Position numbers and translations under genes: made by a program
NCBI GenBank assembly: GCA_937884605.1
Contig: CALGDM010000028.1
Coordinates: 62,001 to 126,000 of the forward strand
Source: an uncultured Spiribacter sp.
Lineage (GTDB): Bacteria > Pseudomonadota > Gammaproteobacteria > Nitrococcales > Nitrococcaceae
DNA: 64,000 nt
Direction: 5' to 3'
Shown: piece after piece, positions 50,838 to 61,199 of the stretch
How the letters are laid out: every line of letters starts with the position of its first letter
Position numbering within the stretch: position 1 is the first letter of the stretch
The notes under the pieces: generated by a model
Database searches by the model: none
Told to the model about the DNA's origin: nothing
What the model saw: only the letters and a program-made list of their open reading frames with translations

Positions 50838-51743
50838 CACGCTTTGCCGGGCGGGGACCTGTTCGGCGGTCTTGAGCGTCTCGCGCACTTCGCTCCAGCG
50901 CAGCAATGACAGCTCGCCGGCGTAGGATTCAACCAGCGCCGTGCAGCTCTCCACCCAGTCGCCGTCGTTGCAGTACAGCACCCCCTGCTGATCGAGGATC
51001 TCGGCATGGTGGATGTGCCCGCAGACCAGACCGTCCACTTCTGCCTCGCGCGCCTCGTGCAAAAGCGCCTCTTCGTAGCTGGCGATGTAGCGCATGACAT
51101 TCTTGGTGCGCTGCTTGAGATGGGCGGCCAGCGACCAGTAGGGCCGGTTCAGCGCCTGCCGGATGCGGTTGACCCAGTGATTGGCGCGAATCAGCCAGGC
51201 ATACATACGGCTGCCGAGCACTGCCACCAGACGACTGTACTGAACCACCGTGTCAAATTCGTCGCCGTGCAGCACCAGCAGCCGCCGGCCGTCGGCACAC
51301 TCATGGGTGTCGCGCAGCTTGATGCTGATGCCCTCGATGGACATCCCGGCATAGTCGCGCATCATTTCGTCATGATTGCCCGGGATGTAGACCACCCGTG
51401 TGCCCTGGCGGGCGCGCTCGAGGATGGTCTGGACCACGGCGTTGTGGCTGTCCGGCCAGTTGAAGCGCCGCCGGCGCATCTCCCAGATGTCGAGGATGTC
51501 GCCCACCAGATACAGGGTGTCGCATTCGATGGACTGCAGAAAATCCAGCAGAAACTCGGCCTGAGCCCCACTGAACCCGAGGTGCGTGTCGGAGATGAAC
51601 ACACTCCGGTAGCGGAGCGGCCTGAGCATTTCGACGTCCGGCATGGTCTTGTCGTCCCCGTTGCCCATCTGCGGGGCATCGTAATCGGGGTTTATGACCG
51701 TCTCGTGACGCGGTTGCGGATCGGGCTCAGGGCTGCTCGTCAT
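50832..51743 (-). CDS. LpxH-like metallophosphoesterase (probable UDP-2,3-diacylglucosamine diphosphatase)
   Basis: It is 303 residues. Calcineurin-type metal motifs in order: VFISDTHLGF, YLVGDILDIWE, PGNHDEMM, LHGDEFD, VCGHIHHAE. LpxH relatives cleave UDP-diacylglucosamine in lipid A synthesis; this is a longer, divergent member with a 40-residue acidic N terminus, so substrate is not certain. The ATG at 51743 (GGAAGGCGAGG upstream) overlaps the secF stop by 17 bases; the longer track start is not supported. Confidence 0.85.
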   Translation of the reverse strand: MTSSPEPDPQPRHETVINPDYDAPQMGNGDDKTMPDVEMLRPLRYRSVFISDTHLGFSGAQAEFLLDFLQSIECDTLYLVGDILDIWEMRRRRFNWPDSHNAVVQTILERARQGTRVVYIPGNHDEMMRDYAGMSIEGISIKLRDTHECADGRRLLVLHGDEFDTVVQYSRLVAVLGSRMYAWLIRANHWVNRIRQALNRPYWSLAAHLKQRTKNVMRYIASYEEALLHEAREAEVDGLVCGHIHHAEILDQQGVLYCNDGDWVESCTALVESYAGELSLLRWSEVRETLKTAEQVPARQSVA

Positions 51744-52662
51744 CGGCATCCTCGCCTTCCTTCGGCGGCGGCACCAGATCCTCTTTGCTGACGCCCAGCG
51801 CCAGCGCCGCCGCGCTCGCGACATAAATGGATGAATAGGTCCCCACCAGCACGCCGACGATGAGCGTGACGGCAAAGCCGCGGATCAACTCACCGCCGAA
51901 CAGCGCCAGCGCGAACAGCACCAGCAGCGTGGTCAGACTCGTCACCAGCGTACGCGGCAGCATCTGGTTGATGGAGCGGTTGGTGATGGACTCGGAAGTG
52001 CCCTTGCGAATCCGCAGGAAGTTCTCGCGGATGCGATCGAACACCACGATGGTGTCGTTGAGTGAGTAGCCGATCACCGCCAGCAGCGCCGCCAGCACGG
52101 TCAAGTCAAAGGTCATGCCGATAGCGGCAAAGAGACCCAGCGTAACCACCACGTCATGCACCACCGCGGCCACCGCCCCAATGGCAAAGCGGTATTCAAA
52201 GCGAAACGCCACATACAGCAGGATCCCGCCCAGTGCGTAGAGCAGTGCGAGCCCGCCTTTTTCGGCCAGTTCGTCGCCCACCTGCGGGCCGACGAACTCG
52301 ACCCGGCGCAGTTCGGCGTCGGGATTATCCCCGCGCAGGGTCTCGAGGACCGCATTGCTGAGCGCATCCCCCTGCCCCGCATCCGGTGCCAGGCGGATCA
52401 GGATGTCGCGGGCAGTGCCAAAGGTCTGCACCACGGCATCCTCGTAGCCGTCCTGCGCGAGCACCTCGCGCACCTCGGTGAGCTCCACGGCCTGGGGATA
52501 GCCCACTTCGACCAGTGTGCCGCCCGTAAAGTCCAGCCCCAGGTTGAGGCCGCGCACGCCCAGAAAGCCGATGGCGGCCACAAGCAGCACCGCCGTCAGC
52601 AGCGCCAGGCGCCGGCGGTAGGCCATGAAAGCGATGTCGGGCTCGCGCTTGAAGAAATCCAC
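51727..52662 (-). CDS. secF: protein translocase subunit SecF
   Basis: Works with SecD and YajC to use proton motive force for late steps of protein export. It is 311 residues with six membrane helices. GLNLGLDFTGGTLVEVGY is the first-periplasmic-domain motif, and VIGYSLNDTIVVFDRIRENF lies in helix 4-5. It follows secD by 10 bases. Confidence 0.96.
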   Translation of the reverse strand: MDFFKREPDIAFMAYRRRLALLTAVLLVAAIGFLGVRGLNLGLDFTGGTLVEVGYPQAVELTEVREVLAQDGYEDAVVQTFGTARDILIRLAPDAGQGDALSNAVLETLRGDNPDAELRRVEFVGPQVGDELAEKGGLALLYALGGILLYVAFRFEYRFAIGAVAAVVHDVVVTLGLFAAIGMTFDLTVLAALLAVIGYSLNDTIVVFDRIRENFLRIRKGTSESITNRSINQMLPRTLVTSLTTLLVLFALALFGGELIRGFAVTLIVGVLVGTYSSIYVASAAALALGVSKEDLVPPPKEGEDADDEQP

Positions 52663-52672
52663 AAGCGTCTCC

Positions 52673-54535
52673 TCAGATAGCCAGACGAGCGCCGCGACGC
52701 CCGCCGTAGATCAGATTGACGACCGCGCGCGTGCCAAGGATCGCCGTGAACATCGAGCTGACAATGCCGATCGACAGGGTGACCGCAAACCCCTTCACCG
52801 GCCCGCTGCCGAAGGCGAACAGCACCACCGCGGCGATCAGGGTGGTGACGTTGGCGTCGGCAATGGTCGAGAAGGCCTTGCCATAGCCGGCCTCGATGGC
52901 CTGCTGGGTGCTACTGCCACCGCGCAGTTCCTCGCGGATGCGCTCGTAGATCAGCACGTTGGCGTCCACCGCCATGCCCACCGTGAGCACGATCCCGGCG
53001 ATACCCGGCAGCGTCAGCGTGGCCTGCAATAGCGATAGCACTGCCACGATGAGGATCAGGTTGGCCAGCAGCGCCCCATTGGCGATCAGCCCGAACACCT
53101 TGTAGTAAATGGCCATGAACGCGACCACCAGCAGAAAGCCCGCTACCACCGCGGCCAGTCCCTGATTGATGTTCTCCTGACCCAGGCTGGGACCGATGGT
53201 GCGCTCCTCGACGATCTGCATGGGAGCGGCCAGGGAGCCGGCGCGCAGCAACAGGGCGAGGTTGCGCGCCTCCCGCGAGCTCTCGAGGCCGGAAATACGG
53301 AAGCGGCTGCCGAGCTGCTCCTGGATGCGCGCGATGTTGATCACCTCCTGGGTCTCGACCTGCTGGCGCACCACCTCACCGTCGACACGACGCGGCTCGA
53401 TCTGGGTCTCCTTGAACAGGACCGCCATGTGATCACCCACCCGGTCGGCGGTTGTCCGGTTCATGATGCTGCCGCCACTGCCACTGAGGCGAATATTGAC
53501 CTGGGGCTGCCCATTCTGGGTGTCGATGCCCGAGGAGGCGTCGGTAATGGCCTCGCCGGTAATGATGACCTCGCGCTCGAGCAGCACATAGCCGCCATCG
53601 CGCTCGGGATAACGCTCGGTACCCGGCGGCACCGGATCATCGGCATCGCCGCGGTAGGGGAAGTTCGCCGAGTCCACCATCCGAAACTCGAGGGTGGCGG
53701 TGGCACCGATAATCTCCTTGGCGCGGGCCGTGTCCTGCACCCCGGGCAGCTGGACGACAATGCGGCTCAGGCCCTGCCGCTGAATCACCGGCTCGGCCAC
53801 ACCGAGCTCGTTGACCCGATTTCGCAGCGTGGTCATGTTCTGCTCGACCGCCGCGTTGCGCACCTCGCGCTGCTTTTCCTCGCTCAGCGTGGCGGTCAGC
53901 AATGGCTGATCGTCCTCGCTCGCCCCGGCCTCAAAACCAAGGTCAAGGTAGTCGGGGCTCAGCGTCGAGCGCGCCGCATCGCGGGCCTCGCCGTCGGCAA
54001 AGGCGAGCCGCACCGTGGTGCCCTGGACACTGGCGTCACGGTAGCGGATATCGGCCTCGCGCAGCTGACGACGAAACTCGTCGCGGTAGCCGGTCATGGT
54101 CTGATCCAGCACGGCCTCGACGTCGACATCCATGAGAAAGTGCACACCGCCGCGCAGATCCAGGCCCAGATACATGGGCCGCCCGCCCAGCCCCTGAAGC
54201 CAGTCGGGGGTGGCCGGCGCCAGGTTGAGTGCGACGGTGTAATCCCCGCCCAGCGCGAGGGCCAGCTCATCCGCTGCCCGCACCTGGGCCTCGGCGCTGC
54301 CGAGGCGCAGCAGCAGGTGGTCGTCGGTCAGTTCCCGCCCCTGCACGCGGATGCCATCCGCGCTCAGTTGCTCGCTGATCCGCTCCCGTACATCCGCCGT
54401 GGGGGCTCCCCCTGACGCACTGCTGATCTGCAGGGCCGGGTCCTGGCCGAATAGATTGGGCAACGCGTAGAGGCAGCCAGCCGCAATCACGGCCACCACC
54501 AGCAGATACTTCCAGAGCGGATAGCGATTCATCAT
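52673..54535 (-). CDS. secD: protein translocase subunit SecD
   Basis: Export motor subunit of 620 residues: first helix (LWKYLLVVAVIAAGCLYALPNLF), large periplasmic domain starting with YLGLDLRGGVHFLMDVD, and five C-terminal helices with AGIVLTVGMAVDANVLIYERIREEL. It starts 2 bases after yajC. Confidence 0.97.
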   Translation of the reverse strand: MMNRYPLWKYLLVVAVIAAGCLYALPNLFGQDPALQISSASGGAPTADVRERISEQLSADGIRVQGRELTDDHLLLRLGSAEAQVRAADELALALGGDYTVALNLAPATPDWLQGLGGRPMYLGLDLRGGVHFLMDVDVEAVLDQTMTGYRDEFRRQLREADIRYRDASVQGTTVRLAFADGEARDAARSTLSPDYLDLGFEAGASEDDQPLLTATLSEEKQREVRNAAVEQNMTTLRNRVNELGVAEPVIQRQGLSRIVVQLPGVQDTARAKEIIGATATLEFRMVDSANFPYRGDADDPVPPGTERYPERDGGYVLLEREVIITGEAITDASSGIDTQNGQPQVNIRLSGSGGSIMNRTTADRVGDHMAVLFKETQIEPRRVDGEVVRQQVETQEVINIARIQEQLGSRFRISGLESSREARNLALLLRAGSLAAPMQIVEERTIGPSLGQENINQGLAAVVAGFLLVVAFMAIYYKVFGLIANGALLANLILIVAVLSLLQATLTLPGIAGIVLTVGMAVDANVLIYERIREELRGGSSTQQAIEAGYGKAFSTIADANVTTLIAAVVLFAFGSGPVKGFAVTLSIGIVSSMFTAILGTRAVVNLIYGGRRGARLAI

Positions 54536-54537
54536 AC

Positions 54538-54921
54538 CTACTTCGACGAGTCGCTCTTGCCGGTGTCGTCCTTGGCGACCGCGTCGGCCTTGTCCAGGCC
54601 CGCCTTCATCGCGCCCTTCGGCAGGACCTGCGCCACCGCGCTTTTCTGCAGCCGCACCTCGACGCCTTCGGTAAGGCTCACGTTGGCATAGGTATCGCCA
54701 ACGTCGCTGATACGACCGACCAGCCCGCCATTGGTGAGCACCTCATCGCCCTTGGAGAGATTCTGGACGAGCTTCTTGTGCTCTTTGGCGCGTTTCTGCT
54801 GCGGGCGGATGAGCAGAAAGTAGAAGATCACGATCAGTGCAATGGGAAAGATCAGACCGGTCAGGCCGGCACCGGGCTGGCCACCGGACTGGGCCAGGGC
54901 ATCGTTGATAAAGAAATCCAT
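54538..54921 (-). CDS. yajC: Sec translocon accessory protein YajC
   Basis: Small single-span partner of SecDF. It is 127 residues: helix TGLIFPIALIVIFYFLLIRPQQKRAKEH, then a cytoplasmic domain with LSKGDEVLTNGGLVGRISDVGD, and a charged tail. It is the first of yajC-secD-secF and lies 29 bases after tgt. Confidence 0.96.
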   Translation of the reverse strand: MDFFINDALAQSGGQPGAGLTGLIFPIALIVIFYFLLIRPQQKRAKEHKKLVQNLSKGDEVLTNGGLVGRISDVGDTYANVSLTEGVEVRLQKSAVAQVLPKGAMKAGLDKADAVAKDDTGKSDSSK

Positions 54922-54950
54922 GGAAGTCTCCCTCGAATTAAAGGTCGGGA

Positions 54951-57089
<2,139 letters not shown>

Positions 57090-57100
<11 letters not shown>

Positions 57101-57116
57101 GCAGTGCTGTTATACT
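57090..57116 (+). promoter_or_regulatory. candidate tRNA-Leu(CAA) promoter, overlapping the divergent queA -10
   Basis: Plus strand CTGACT, 15-base spacer, TATACT with an upstream TG (TGTTATACT, extended -10). The same bases read on the minus strand give TATAAC (57109-57114), the queA -10 candidate, so the two promoters would compete. Confidence 0.45.
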
Positions 57117-57126
57117 TGTCGTTAAA

Positions 57127-57213
57127 GCCGGGGTGGCGGAACTGGTAGACGCGCCGGACTCAAAATCCGGTTCTCGCGAGAGAGTGCGGGTTCGAGCCCC
57201 GCCCCCGGCACCA
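57127..57213 (+). tRNA. tRNA-Leu (CAA anticodon)
   Basis: An 87-base class II tRNA GCCGGGGTGGCGGAACTGG...CCCCGGCACCA with a long variable arm and encoded CCA. The anticodon loop CTCAAAA on stem CCGGA/TCCGG shows CAA. The track ORF at 57133-57393 is a read-through of this RNA gene. Confidence 0.96.
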
Positions 57214-57231
57214 GAACCCCGGTTGTGGGGA

Positions 57232-57384
57232 TCAATCGTCGCCGTCGGCGCTCTTCTCGAGCGCATCACCCGCCTTCTGGACATCCTTGCCAAGGCCCTC
57301 AAGGGTATTGCAGCCGGTGGCCAGAATGAGTGTCAGACTGAGGCACAGCAACACTGCCAGTCGTTTGAGATTGCCTGCGGCCAT
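57232..57384 (-). CDS. entericidin-type small lipoprotein
   Basis: Too short for the ORF track. Minus strand from the ATG at 57384 encodes 50 residues: MAAGNLKRLAVLLCLSLTLI, then LATGCNTLEGLGKDVQKAGD and ALEKSADGDD. The lipobox ATGC and the CNTxxGxGxDxxxxG pattern are those of entericidin A/B. GGGAG lies about 11 bases upstream of the ATG. E. coli EcnA/EcnB are an antidote/toxin lipoprotein pair; only one copy is seen here, so toxin or antidote cannot be told. Confidence 0.88.
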   Translation of the reverse strand: MAAGNLKRLAVLLCLSLTLILATGCNTLEGLGKDVQKAGDALEKSADGDD

Positions 57385-57418
57385 GATCGGTGACTCCCGC
57401 GGTGGTTAATATCAGCGC

Positions 57419-57447
57419 ATCATAACAAGCGCCTCGACACCTGTGGC
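57419..57447 (-). promoter_or_regulatory. extended -10 promoter candidate for the entericidin gene
   Basis: Minus strand TGTTATGAT (57419-57427) with GCCACA 17 bases further upstream (57442-57447). The extended -10 is convincing and the -35 is half matching. Confidence 0.4.
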
Positions 57448-57464
57448 ATCCTTCAGCGCAGCAA

Positions 57465-57473
57465 TGATAAGAT
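57465..57473 (+). promoter_or_regulatory. extended -10 promoter candidate for tRNA-Ala
   Basis: Plus strand TGATAAGAT (TGn-TAAGAT), ending 14 bases before the tRNA 5' end. No clear -35 box. Confidence 0.4.
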
Positions 57474-57487
57474 TTCAATCTTGAGAA

Positions 57488-57563
57488 GGGGCCGTAGCTC
57501 AGCCGGGAGAGCGTCGCGTTCGCAACGCGAAGGTCAGGGGTTCGATCCCCCTCGGCTCCACCA
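57488..57563 (+). tRNA. tRNA-Ala (CGC anticodon)
   Basis: A 76-base cloverleaf GGGGCCGTAGCTCAGCC...GGCTCCACCA with encoded CCA. Anticodon loop TTCGCAA gives CGC. The G3-T70 pair of alanine tRNAs is present. Its 3' half is overlapped on the other strand by the end of the HlyD-like gene. Confidence 0.96.
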
Positions 57564-58577
57564 ATCCCCGAATCGACTCACCCAGTCGCGTCCTGCTGCA
57601 CTGACCTCGACGGTCGTGAACGCGGGTGGGACGTTTTCGCCATCCAGGCTTATCCGCACGATCTGTGAACGCCGACGCGGCTGGAAAGCGCGCTGGAATT
57701 CCTCGGGCAGACGCACGGATAGTGGTCGCACGGCTTCGATTGTGCCTTCGATACGCTGGAACCCGTAACGGATTCTGACCCGGTCGCCTTCGGCCACTGA
57801 ATAGAGCGCGCCGGGTGGGGTATAGGCCAGGACATAAGGCTCGCCCACCACCAGGGTCATCAGGTTACCCGACTCGCCGGTGTGGCCGCCTGCCTTGACT
57901 TGACGATCCATGACGACACCATCGTGCTCGGCGCGGACCTGTCCGCCGTCAAATTGCTCGCGCAGATCATCAAGACTGCGCCCGAACCGCGCGACGATGT
58001 CATCAAGCGTGTCGATCTCGCGCGCTAATCCCTCCTCCCGGGCCTCGAACTCGGTCGCCTGCAGGGTGCTGCGGTAATCGGCCATCACCAGCTCATGCAG
58101 GGTCAGATTCGTACTCAGCCCTTCTTCGTAGGCCTTTTCGCGCAGACCAAGCAACTCGGCGATAGTCACCGCCTGATCGCGGGCGACCGGCAGCATGCGA
58201 GCAATGGTATAGCGCTCAGCCGCCAGCGCGGCCCGCCGACGTCGCCATTCCGCCCGCTGCGCCGCGAGATTGGCGATGTCACGCTGCACCGGCATCGATT
58301 CCAGCTCGGCCAACAGCTGCCCGGCCTGCACGCGGTCGCCTTCCCTGACATGCAGCGCCGTCACCCGCCCCGAATAGCTGACACTCACCGACACCTGATC
58401 CTGGGTCACCATCCCCGGCGCCGACAGATAGACGCGATCCCCGAAAAAGATATCCAGCAGCCACACCACCAGCGCCAGCAGCAGCAACAGATAGATCCAC
58501 CGCCCGATACGCCCTCGGTGAGTGCGCTGCTCGGTCTGCAAACGATCGACACGAGGGGGTCGGCGCAGACGATGCAT
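57534..58577 (-). CDS. HlyD-family membrane fusion/adaptor protein
   Basis: It is 347 residues: cytoplasmic Arg-rich start, one membrane helix (WIYLLLLLALVVWLLDIFF), first half of the barrel-sandwich (VSVSYSGRVTALHVREGDRVQAGQLLAELES), a helical hairpin (about 100-205), the second half (GQVRAEHDGVVMDRQVKAGGHTG) and a beta-barrel end. It lacks an ABC or RND partner and instead is coupled by TGATG to the glycosyltransferase, like the periplasmic adaptor part of alginate-type systems. The last ten codons and stop lie inside the antisense of tRNA-Ala. Confidence 0.85.
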   Translation of the reverse strand: MHRLRRPPRVDRLQTEQRTHRGRIGRWIYLLLLLALVVWLLDIFFGDRVYLSAPGMVTQDQVSVSVSYSGRVTALHVREGDRVQAGQLLAELESMPVQRDIANLAAQRAEWRRRRAALAAERYTIARMLPVARDQAVTIAELLGLREKAYEEGLSTNLTLHELVMADYRSTLQATEFEAREEGLAREIDTLDDIVARFGRSLDDLREQFDGGQVRAEHDGVVMDRQVKAGGHTGESGNLMTLVVGEPYVLAYTPPGALYSVAEGDRVRIRYGFQRIEGTIEAVRPLSVRLPEEFQRAFQPRRRSQIVRISLDGENVPPAFTTVEVSAAGRDWVSRFGDWWSRGGSNP

Positions 58578-59836
58578 CAGAACCGATCCGCCGCGTCGCG
58601 GACTTTTGATGGCACGTACGGATCGGCATAGGAGCGGCGAAACACCCATTCATCCAGATAGGCGATCATGCGAATCCCTCGCTGCACAAACGTCGAGAAC
58701 AGAATCTGACCGGGCACATACAAAAGATACCCGAGCGGCGCACGCGAGCCGCTCATGACCCGGGCGACACCATAGACCAGCAGGCCCTGGAGGATGTAGA
58801 TGAGCAGGGTCGCGCCCAGCACCGTCATGGCGCCGTGCGGCCCCAGTGTCCAGAACAGCCAGACGATATAGACGTAGAAACTGATCGACAGAACCACCTG
58901 ATAGAACAGGATATTCGCCATTGCGAGGGCATTCTCCCAACGAAAGCCCCGCCAGAACGGGTCGAAAGCCGCGCCGTATTTGCGCAGCCGAAACCGGATA
59001 ACGCTGCGATTCCAGCGCAGCCGCTGACGGGTGAACCCGCTCAGCGTCCCGGGCACATCGGTCATCGACCAGGCATGCGGAGCAAACGCGACCGCCCAAC
59101 CGGCCCGCCGCAGCTTGTCGGTAATATCGGCATCCTCGCCGGGTCCGACATCCCAGCCCCCCGCCTGCCTGAGGGCCTGCTTTCGGAACACGCCAAAGGC
59201 CCCCGAGACAATCGACAGGATCCCCAGCGCGGCGGTGAATCGGCGTCCAAGGGCGATACTGGTTATATACTCAATCGCCTGAAAGCGCGCCATCAGGGTA
59301 GTCCCGGCATTACGCACGGCCAGATTGCCCGCTACCGCCCCCACCTGGGGATCGGCCATCGGGGCAATCAACTGCTCGAAGGCATCGCGATCGAAGGTGG
59401 TATCAATATCCACGATGCTCACCAGATCATGGCGGGCGTACCCCAGACCCATGTTGATGGCACTGGATTTGCCACCCCGGATGCCAGTGGACACCACCCG
59501 GTCGAGCTCGCCTCGACGCCGCAGCGCCCAGCCAATCTCGCGCATGCGGTCAACCGATCCGTCATCCACCAGAATCAGCTCCAGCTTTTGGTGGGTCTGC
59601 TCGGTGAGCGATCGAACGGTGCGCTGCAGGGCCTCGCCCTCATTGAACCCGACCAGCAAAACGCTGACCGCGGGGCGATGATGGCAGTCCGGTACGCGCC
59701 GTTCCCAGGGCGCTGCCATCAGAATGGCGAGAACGCTCAGGCCGTAGCGCGACAGATCAAAGATGACGTAGTGCCAGAACAGGTAGACAAACCCCTGCAG
59801 ATCGAGCTGACTGAGCAGGGCAATAGAGCTTTCCAT
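58577..59836 (-). CDS. processive family 2 glycosyltransferase (polysaccharide synthase)
   Basis: It is 419 residues: an N-terminal membrane helix (about 17-40), GT-A domain with LILVDDG, the DxD SIVDIDTTF, the acceptor motif GPGEDADITDKL and QRLRW, then about three C-terminal helices. The D, DxD, ED, QxxRW set marks processive synthases of the BcsA/PgaC/HasA type. No PilZ domain. The sugar is unknown. It is coupled to the zinc-ribbon protein upstream and the HlyD-like gene downstream by TGATG overlaps. Confidence 0.88.
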   Translation of the reverse strand: MESSIALLSQLDLQGFVYLFWHYVIFDLSRYGLSVLAILMAAPWERRVPDCHHRPAVSVLLVGFNEGEALQRTVRSLTEQTHQKLELILVDDGSVDRMREIGWALRRRGELDRVVSTGIRGGKSSAINMGLGYARHDLVSIVDIDTTFDRDAFEQLIAPMADPQVGAVAGNLAVRNAGTTLMARFQAIEYITSIALGRRFTAALGILSIVSGAFGVFRKQALRQAGGWDVGPGEDADITDKLRRAGWAVAFAPHAWSMTDVPGTLSGFTRQRLRWNRSVIRFRLRKYGAAFDPFWRGFRWENALAMANILFYQVVLSISFYVYIVWLFWTLGPHGAMTVLGATLLIYILQGLLVYGVARVMSGSRAPLGYLLYVPGQILFSTFVQRGIRMIAYLDEWVFRRSYADPYVPSKVRDAADRF

Positions 59837-61170
59837 CAGCCGGTCAGTGCCTCGAGCACCGCAGCGGCGGCATCCACCCCCTCGGTGCGCTCGATGGTGA
59901 TTTCCATCGGTCCGGCCACCACCGCCTCAGTGGTATGCCGCAGACGCCGTGCAATGGCCTCGGTTTCGGCGATAGGGGTCTCGGGCAAGAGCACGTAGAC
60001 GATCTGGCCACGGGCTGTGACGGCATCGGTTTGGCGCAGGCATTCAGACAGCACATCCACCAGATGGGCAAAGACCTGCGAGAGACCCCGGCCCCCCAGC
60101 GTATCGCTGATCGCGTCGATGTTGTGCACGCGCACGACCAGTAACGACAATGGGCGCTCGTAACGCCGGGCCTGAGCCTGCTGGAAACGCAGTAAAGTAA
60201 TGAAATCCCTCACCCAGTAACCCACCGAGCCGCGGGCTACGCTCGCCTCGAGACTCAAATGCGGCAGAATGCCGCGATGCAGCGCCGCGACCCCGCCCGG
60301 GGTGATGGCGTAATGCCACCAGGTCCGCGTGTCCATCTGCTCGCTGTCGGTATGCCGATCGCAATCAGTGCATAGAAAACCAACGGCCGGGTCGCTGTTT
60401 TCGGTGCCGCAAGAACCGCATACAAAGACCATGCCCGGTTTATCGTAATCCACGCCGTAATGGCGCAGCAGGCGCTGACACTTGGGGCACTCCAGCGAAT
60501 GCCCACGCAGAAACTCGGACTCCGGCCCCTGGTAGGCACAGCGGTAGTGGTGGACGAGAGCGGCGGGTTTCAGATCGCTACTGCGGCATTCGGTGCACTC
60601 CTCGCGGACATTCAGACGCGAGCCCCCGCACGCCGGGCAGTAGTGGATGCAGTCGAATCGCTCCCGGGCCAGCAATTCCGTCGCGGCCAACTCCTCGAGC
60701 AGCGCCCGAGGGTTCTCGATGCCCCGCAAAGCGGCGTACCGGACGACCATCGGGCGGGTGAAATCCCAGGAGGCATGGAGAGGGGTCTGTCGCGAATAGG
60801 CCATGGCGAGCACGATCAACGCCTCGGTATCGGCCAATGCATCGATGTCCGGGAGTTGCGCGAGTCGCTCCAGCACGGGTCGGGCAACGCCAATCGCCTC
60901 GGCGAGCGCCGCCGGCTGCAGGCTGGGGACACTGTATAGCGCCCCTGACACTGAATGGCCCGAGGCATTGATCACGGGCATCAATGCCCCGTGCGCGGTG
61001 AGCGGGGTTGCGTCCAGCGCCTCGACCGGAGTGCCGGGCATGAGCACCGCCACATCAGCCTGCTCGGGACCATCGGCAACGGTATAGGCGTCGCTAAGCC
61101 AATCCGGGCGGGTCGTCTCCCCCACCATCCATAAACGAACGCGGGCGGTTGCAGAATCCATTCGCATCAT
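59836..61170 (-). CDS. TackOD1-like zinc-ribbon protein with degenerate GGDEF domain
   Basis: It is 444 residues. The N-terminal about 110 look like a degenerate receiver (VRLWMVGE..., VAVLMPG). A Cys-rich central region has CIHYCPAC, CTEC, YRC, CPKC, CGSC and CTDC, enough for two or three zinc sites, in a pattern I associate with TackOD1. The last about 125 residues (RRYERPLSLLVVRVHNIDAISDTLGGRGLSQVFAHLVDVL) follow the GGDEF fold, but the signature reads ARGQIVYV, so no cyclase activity is expected. Ribosome binding site unclear; three ATGs compete. First gene of the polysaccharide operon. Confidence 0.75.
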   Translation of the reverse strand: MMRMDSATARVRLWMVGETTRPDWLSDAYTVADGPEQADVAVLMPGTPVEALDATPLTAHGALMPVINASGHSVSGALYSVPSLQPAALAEAIGVARPVLERLAQLPDIDALADTEALIVLAMAYSRQTPLHASWDFTRPMVVRYAALRGIENPRALLEELAATELLARERFDCIHYCPACGGSRLNVREECTECRSSDLKPAALVHHYRCAYQGPESEFLRGHSLECPKCQRLLRHYGVDYDKPGMVFVCGSCGTENSDPAVGFLCTDCDRHTDSEQMDTRTWWHYAITPGGVAALHRGILPHLSLEASVARGSVGYWVRDFITLLRFQQAQARRYERPLSLLVVRVHNIDAISDTLGGRGLSQVFAHLVDVLSECLRQTDAVTARGQIVYVLLPETPIAETEAIARRLRHTTEAVVAGPMEITIERTEGVDAAAAVLEALTG

Positions 61171-61189
61171 CGCTTAGTGACTGTAAACT
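61161..61189 (+). promoter_or_regulatory. candidate promoter for tRNA-Arg
   Basis: Plus strand TTCGCA, 17-base spacer, TAAACT, ending 10 bases before the tRNA. It overlaps the start of the divergent zinc-ribbon gene. Confidence 0.45.
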
Positions 61190-61199
61190 CAGTGTATAC

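Noticed and set aside
57217-57230. Bidirectional terminator between tRNA-Leu(CAA) and the entericidin gene
   Set aside because: CCCCGGTTGTGGGG has only a 4-bp stem and no T tract; too weak to call.
57133-57393. 86-residue plus-strand ORF (MAELVDAPDSKSGS...)
   Set aside because: Translation of the tRNA-Leu gene and of the antisense of the entericidin-type gene; the MAELVDAPDSKSG start is a well-known tRNA-Leu artefact.
59836-60220. Active diguanylate cyclase domain
   Set aside because: The position of the GGDEF signature reads ARGQIVYV, so the catalytic residues are missing.
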